Assembly: GCA_023336765.1 (NCBI GenBank)
Contig: JAMBLL010000237.1
Location: 1 to 9,500 of the forward strand
DNA length: 9,500 nucleotides
Reading direction: 5' to 3'
Origin: Actinomycetes bacterium
GTDB taxonomy: Bacteria > Actinomycetota > Acidimicrobiia > Spongiisociales > UBA5794
Part shown: positions 6,969 through 9,500 of the stretch, piece after piece
How the letters are laid out: each line of letters starts with the position of its first letter
Numbering within the stretch: position 1 is the stretch's first letter
Program-made: the position numbers and the translations under genes
Notes under the pieces: model-generated
The model's input: only the letters and a program-made list of their open reading frames with translations
Databases searched by the model: none
Told to the model about the DNA's origin: nothing

Positions 6969-7008
6969 CAAAGGGCGAACACAGTCGATGCACAGTGAGC
7001 GCACAGGT
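6969..7008 (+). promoter_or_regulatory. Candidate SARP operator: direct repeats at 11-bp intervals
   Basis: CACAG occurs at 6980, 6991 and 7002, exactly 11 bp apart, and CAAAG (one mismatch) sits at 6969, 11 bp before the first. As heptamers they read CAAAGGG, CACAGTC, CACAGTG and CACAGGT. SARP regulators such as ActII-ORF4 and DnrI are known to bind heptamer direct repeats spaced by 11 bp or multiples, so that subunits line up on one DNA face near the -35 region. The array lies between the SARP gene and its divergent neighbour. Repeat and spacing are seen directly; binding by the adjacent regulator is inferred. Confidence 0.6.
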
Positions 7009-7016
7009 GGAGATGT

Positions 7017-7022
7017 GACACT
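7017..7022 (+). promoter_or_regulatory. Weak -10-like box for the SRPBCC-SDR gene
   Basis: GACACT (3 of 6 to TATAAT, keeping the A at position 2 and T at position 6) begins eight bases after the last 11-bp repeat. This matches the repeat-to--10 distance described for SARP-activated promoters. A start near 7029 would leave a very short leader ending in the Shine-Dalgarno sequence. By sequence alone it is a poor box, as expected if activation is needed. Confidence 0.35.
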
Positions 7023-7041
7023 TCCGAGAGAAGGGAGACGC

Positions 7042-8517
7042 ATGCAGCGCCTGAGCACTGATCTGATGATCGACGCACCTCGCCATATGGTCTGGGATGC
7101 CCTCGGGGACACCGAAGCTGTCGTGATGTGGAATCCCGGGATCGATGACATCGAATGCGTCTCCAGAATGCGCAGTGGCATCGGTGCGACTCGTCGCTGC
7201 TACACACACCCGACCGGGTGGATGACCGAGTCGGTCACGGCGTGGGTTGACGGAGAGTTGATCGTGTTCGATATCGAAGATGCTGCACCGCTCAAGAACG
7301 GAACGGCGAGGTACCAACTTGCAGATGCACGCGGTGGGACGCGTTTGACAGCGAGTTTCGAATACGAGGTGAAACTTGGGCCGCTTGGCCCTGTCATCGA
7401 TCGACTCATCGTTCACAAACAACTTAGTGCAGCGTGGAATAGCGCTCTCGAAGGTCTGAAGGACTACACGGAAACACGGTCGCTCGGTTTCGAAACCGTA
7501 GGCGCAGCAAGCGCCCGGCCGGATAACAAACAGGAGAAGAAGATGGAACCAATCACAACAGCACTCGTCACAGGGGCAACATCCGGACTCGGATTCGAGG
7601 CCGCAGCGCAGCTTGCGGACCAGGGAGCGACGAACGTGATCATCACGGGACGCACCGAGGAACGGGCGTCACAGGCCCGTGACGCACTCGTAGCAAGAAC
7701 TGGAAACGATGTGTTCACGACTCTGGTCGTTGACCTGAACCGGTCGGTCGATGTCAAGTCCGCCGCCGACGAACTCGCAGACAGAGGAGTCTCGATCGAT
7801 TTCTTGCTGCTCAACGCCGGGATGGTGTCTGGCTCGGCGCTCGTCAAAACCGATGAGGACGTCGAGATCACGTTTGCATCGTCACTGATAGGGCATCACG
7901 AATTCACGATGAGGCTCCTTGAGGACGGCCTTCTGTCGGAGAAGGCGCGCATCGTCATTGCCGGATCAGAGGCCGCGAGGGGAGACGTCCCAACGTTCAG
8001 CCCAACCGATCTTGGATCCCTTGCTGATAAGAGCTTCGATGGTGATCTTGTTGCAGCAGCGGAGGGCATTATCCGGGCCGATGAGTCGATCAAGTACAAG
8101 CCAGCCACAGCGTATTCGGATGCCAAGGTCTTCGTTGCCTGGTGGAGCGCCCAACTGGCCACAAGGCTCCCCGAGGGGATGACGGTCAATGCTGTGTCAC
8201 CCGGGAGCGTGCCAGGGACGGAAGCCGGCCGAAACGCGAACTTCTTCATGAAGTTCATCATGATGCCCATGTTCAAGTACGCCCCGAAGAAGCTCGGTAT
8301 GGGTGCACACGTATCAGATGGAGCGGGACGGTACCTAGAAGTTGCGGGATACAACGGCGATGTGTCCGGCGAGTTCTTCGCATCCGCTCCCAAGAAGATG
8401 ACTGGTCCGATCGAATCGATGCAGATGCCACACTTCCACGATGAGGCGTACCAGCAGGCAGCATGGTCAGCGGTCGTCAAGGTGTCTGGGGGTGTCGACT
8501 ACCCGGTCAACGTATAG
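7042..8517 (+). CDS. SRPBCC (polyketide-cyclase-like) domain in frame with an SDR-family oxidoreductase
   Basis: The 491-residue frame begins at ATG 7042, with AAGGGAG (7031-7037) four bases upstream. Residues 1 to about 145 look like an SRPBCC/START-type hydrophobic-ligand domain (LSTDLMIDAPRHMVWDALGD, MWNPGIDDIE, TARYQLADARGGTRLTASFEY, an Ala/Leu-rich final helix). A polar linker (about 146-167, ending NKQEKK) leads to a complete short-chain dehydrogenase from M168. In SDR numbering, TGATSGLG (10-17) binds NAD(P), N91-A-G follows, S142 is the likely catalytic serine, and Y191-SDA-K195 is the YxxxK pair; SPGSVPGT follows. The S-to-Y gap of 48 residues is longer than in classical SDRs and resembles retinol-dehydrogenase/protochlorophyllide-reductase-like members. 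The SDR reduces or oxidises a carbonyl/alcohol with NAD(P)H, and the SRPBCC part could bind the same hydrophobic substrate; both substrate ideas are inference. An internal Shine-Dalgarno/ATG at 7543 may yield a free 324-residue SDR. ATG 6988 is also in frame but lacks a Shine-Dalgarno sequence. Confidence 0.85.
   Translation: MQRLSTDLMIDAPRHMVWDALGDTEAVVMWNPGIDDIECVSRMRSGIGATRRCYTHPTGWMTESVTAWVDGELIVFDIEDAAPLKNGTARYQLADARGGTRLTASFEYEVKLGPLGPVIDRLIVHKQLSAAWNSALEGLKDYTETRSLGFETVGAASARPDNKQEKKMEPITTALVTGATSGLGFEAAAQLADQGATNVIITGRTEERASQARDALVARTGNDVFTTLVVDLNRSVDVKSAADELADRGVSIDFLLLNAGMVSGSALVKTDEDVEITFASSLIGHHEFTMRLLEDGLLSEKARIVIAGSEAARGDVPTFSPTDLGSLADKSFDGDLVAAAEGIIRADESIKYKPATAYSDAKVFVAWWSAQLATRLPEGMTVNAVSPGSVPGTEAGRNANFFMKFIMMPMFKYAPKKLGMGAHVSDGAGRYLEVAGYNGDVSGEFFASAPKKMTGPIESMQMPHFHDEAYQQAAWSAVVKVSGGVDYPVNV
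7532..7545 (+). promoter_or_regulatory. Internal ribosome-binding site and ATG for the SDR part
   Basis: AGGAG (7532-7536) lies six bases before an in-frame ATG (7543) that encodes MEPITTALVTGATSGLG, a textbook SDR N-terminus. It is the best Shine-Dalgarno sequence in the window. It implies that the SDR was, or still is, translated separately, although no stop codon closes the SRPBCC frame before it. A TAA lies in another frame just upstream (in GGATAACAAA), so a single-base indel in the linker would restore two ordinary genes. Confidence 0.6.
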
Positions 8518-8543
8518 CCTGGCCCACGACTGACAGGTAACCC

Positions 8544-8585
8544 GGTCCTGCGTGGATGAACATCGTGTCTCATCTACGCAGGACC
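8544..8585. terminator. Long hairpin between convergent genes, likely bidirectional terminator
   Basis: GGTCCTGCGTGGATGA (8544-8559) pairs with TCATCTACGCAGGACC (8570-8585) around a 10-base loop. The stem is 16 bp with one G-T wobble, in the 83-bp gap between the SDR stop and the stop of the opposite oxidoreductase gene. There is no T-tract on either side. Its symmetry and position argue for transcription termination in both directions or 3'-end protection. Confidence 0.65.
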
Positions 8586-8600
8586 CTACGTATGTAATGG

Positions 8601-9500
8601 TCAGTTCGTGACGATCTCGTCGATGGTCTCATAACCGCTGTATTCGGGATCGAGAACCGTGCCGACGCCGCGCCCGTACGCCCCGACCGCTTCCCCGATG
8701 CCACCGTGAAACGTTGGATATGGGTAGATCATGGTCTGGAGCTCTGCAACAGGGATCTGTGCATGGACCGCGAGCGTGAGCATGCCAAGCACCTCACCTC
8801 CTGATGGTCCCACCGTCGTCGCACCGACGAGCGTTCCCCTCGATCGGTCGATGACCAACTTGATGACACCGCTGCTCGTGGCGTGCAGCCATCCACGGAA
8901 CGTAGCAGAGAGCGATTTCGTGACGGTGGCGACTTCGATCCCTGCATCACGGGCAGCCACCTCGGTCATGCCGACCGCACCGACTTCCGGGTCGGTGAAT
9001 GTGACCCTCGGCACGGCGTCGTAGCGGGCGATCGGATGGGTCCCACCCAGGATCTCGCCTGCGATGATCGCTGCGTGATAAGCGGCGACATGGGTGAACA
9101 TCGGCTTGCCTGTGACATCGCCCATCGCCCACACACCCTCGGCAATCTGCATCCGCTCATCAACGGGTAGAAAGCGAGCGCCCTCGTCGATGTTGATGTG
9201 TTCAAGGCCAAGCCCTGAGAGACTGACCTTTCTGCCAGTCGCAAGCAGGAGCCGATCGCCACGAACACGTGAACCGTCGTCGAGGTCTGCCACTATCTGA
9301 GCCCCGTCCTGGCTCAAATGGGTGACGTGTGACCCTGTGTGGACCGTGATTCCCTCATCTGCAAACGCAGCCTCGATGACTGCCGACGCCTCTGGCTCCT
9401 CTGCAGCAAGAATGCGCCCTCTGCCCTCGATGATCGTGACATCGGTCCCGAACCGGGAGAGGACTTGTCCGAGTTCACACCCGACAGCACCTCCACCCAG
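8601..9500 (-). CDS. FAD-dependent pyridine nucleotide-disulfide oxidoreductase family protein, 5' part outside window
   Basis: The last 299 codons are visible, and the frame is open to the right edge. It starts within the NAD(P)-binding Rossmann motif (LGGGAVGCELGQVLSRFG, then VTIIEGRGR), followed by LLLATGRK and VWAMGDVTGKPMFTHVAAYHA, the FAD-binding GD motif. The C-terminal dimerisation domain is then complete (VTFTDPEVGAVGMTE, TTVGPSGGEVLGMLTLAVHA). The layout is that of the dihydrolipoamide dehydrogenase/mercuric reductase family. The C-terminal signature, however, is MIYPYPTFHGGIGEA where dihydrolipoamide dehydrogenase has a HPTxxE-type His-Glu pair, so that acid-base pair is not conserved and a different electron acceptor is likely. 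The redox-active CxxxxC region and FAD-binding N-terminus lie outside the window. The TTG at 9317 is only an internal codon, because homology continues upstream of it. The gene converges on the SDR gene across the hairpin. Confidence 0.9.
   Translation of the reverse strand: MGGGAVGCELGQVLSRFGTDVTIIEGRGRILAAEEPEASAVIEAAFADEGITVHTGSHVTHLSQDGAQIVADLDDGSRVRGDRLLLATGRKVSLSGLGLEHINIDEGARFLPVDERMQIAEGVWAMGDVTGKPMFTHVAAYHAAIIAGEILGGTHPIARYDAVPRVTFTDPEVGAVGMTEVAARDAGIEVATVTKSLSATFRGWLHATSSGVIKLVIDRSRGTLVGATTVGPSGGEVLGMLTLAVHAQIPVAELQTMIYPYPTFHGGIGEAVGAYGRGVGTVLDPEYSGYETIDEIVTN

Noticed and set aside
6832..7041. Earlier plus-strand starts for the SRPBCC-SDR frame (6832, 6988)
   Set aside because: 6832 lies inside the SARP coding sequence and 6988 lies inside the repeat array. 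Neither has a Shine-Dalgarno sequence, while ATG 7042 has AAGGGAG at the same spacing as ppk2.
6940..7422. Upstream extension of the SARP reading frame by 161 codons
   Set aside because: The winged-helix domain begins exactly at the ATG at 6939. The extension runs antisense through the SRPBCC domain and the repeat region and has no protein-like pattern.
8601..9317. Oxidoreductase starting at TTG 9317
   Set aside because: The NAD(P)-binding Rossmann motif continues in frame upstream to the window edge, so the true start is outside the window.

Overview
The window looks like chromosomal DNA of a moderately high-GC actinobacterium. An Acidimicrobiia-like lineage is a guess, not shown. The clues are an AfsR/SARP-type BTAD regulator fused to an NB-ARC ATPase, a PPK2 polyphosphate kinase of the actinobacterial/proteobacterial type, GTG starts, and two probable leaderless starts that lie directly behind -10-like boxes. 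There are no rRNA, tRNA, CRISPR, transposase or phage genes. The only simple repeat is a heptamer array at the left edge.

Layout from left to right. Bases 1-28 hold a tandem 7-bp repeat. Next come two minus-strand genes: a small two-helix membrane protein with a PH-like domain (68-511), and an ATP-grasp protein of the DUF6815/Cj0069 type whose 5' part appears deleted and frameshifted (553-1292). Divergent from it is a plus-strand RecQ-family helicase (1527-3116) that keeps its helicase motifs, zinc cysteines and HRDC domain but has no room for the winged-helix domain. RecQ converges on a minus-strand PPK2 kinase (3195-3977). PPK2 lies 115 bp downstream of the large SARP-type regulator (4093-6939, minus) and seems to have its own promoter next to a 14-bp palindrome.

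The most interesting part is the divergent region 6940-7041 and its right-hand gene. The regulator faces an open frame (7042-8517, plus) in which an SRPBCC/polyketide-cyclase-like domain runs without a stop codon into a complete short-chain dehydrogenase/reductase. The SDR part also has its own strong Shine-Dalgarno sequence and ATG. Between the two genes lie three exact CACAG direct repeats, plus a fourth with one mismatch, spaced exactly 11 bp apart. That is the spacing used by SARP regulators. A weak -10-like box follows the last repeat by 8 bp. The picture suggested is a compact regulator/target pair in which the SARP-NB-ARC protein activates an SRPBCC-SDR enzyme. The substrate cannot be read from the sequence.

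The SDR gene converges on a truncated minus-strand FAD/NAD(P) disulfide-oxidoreductase-family gene (8601 to the right edge). The two are separated by a 16-bp-stem hairpin (8544-8585), likely a bidirectional terminator.
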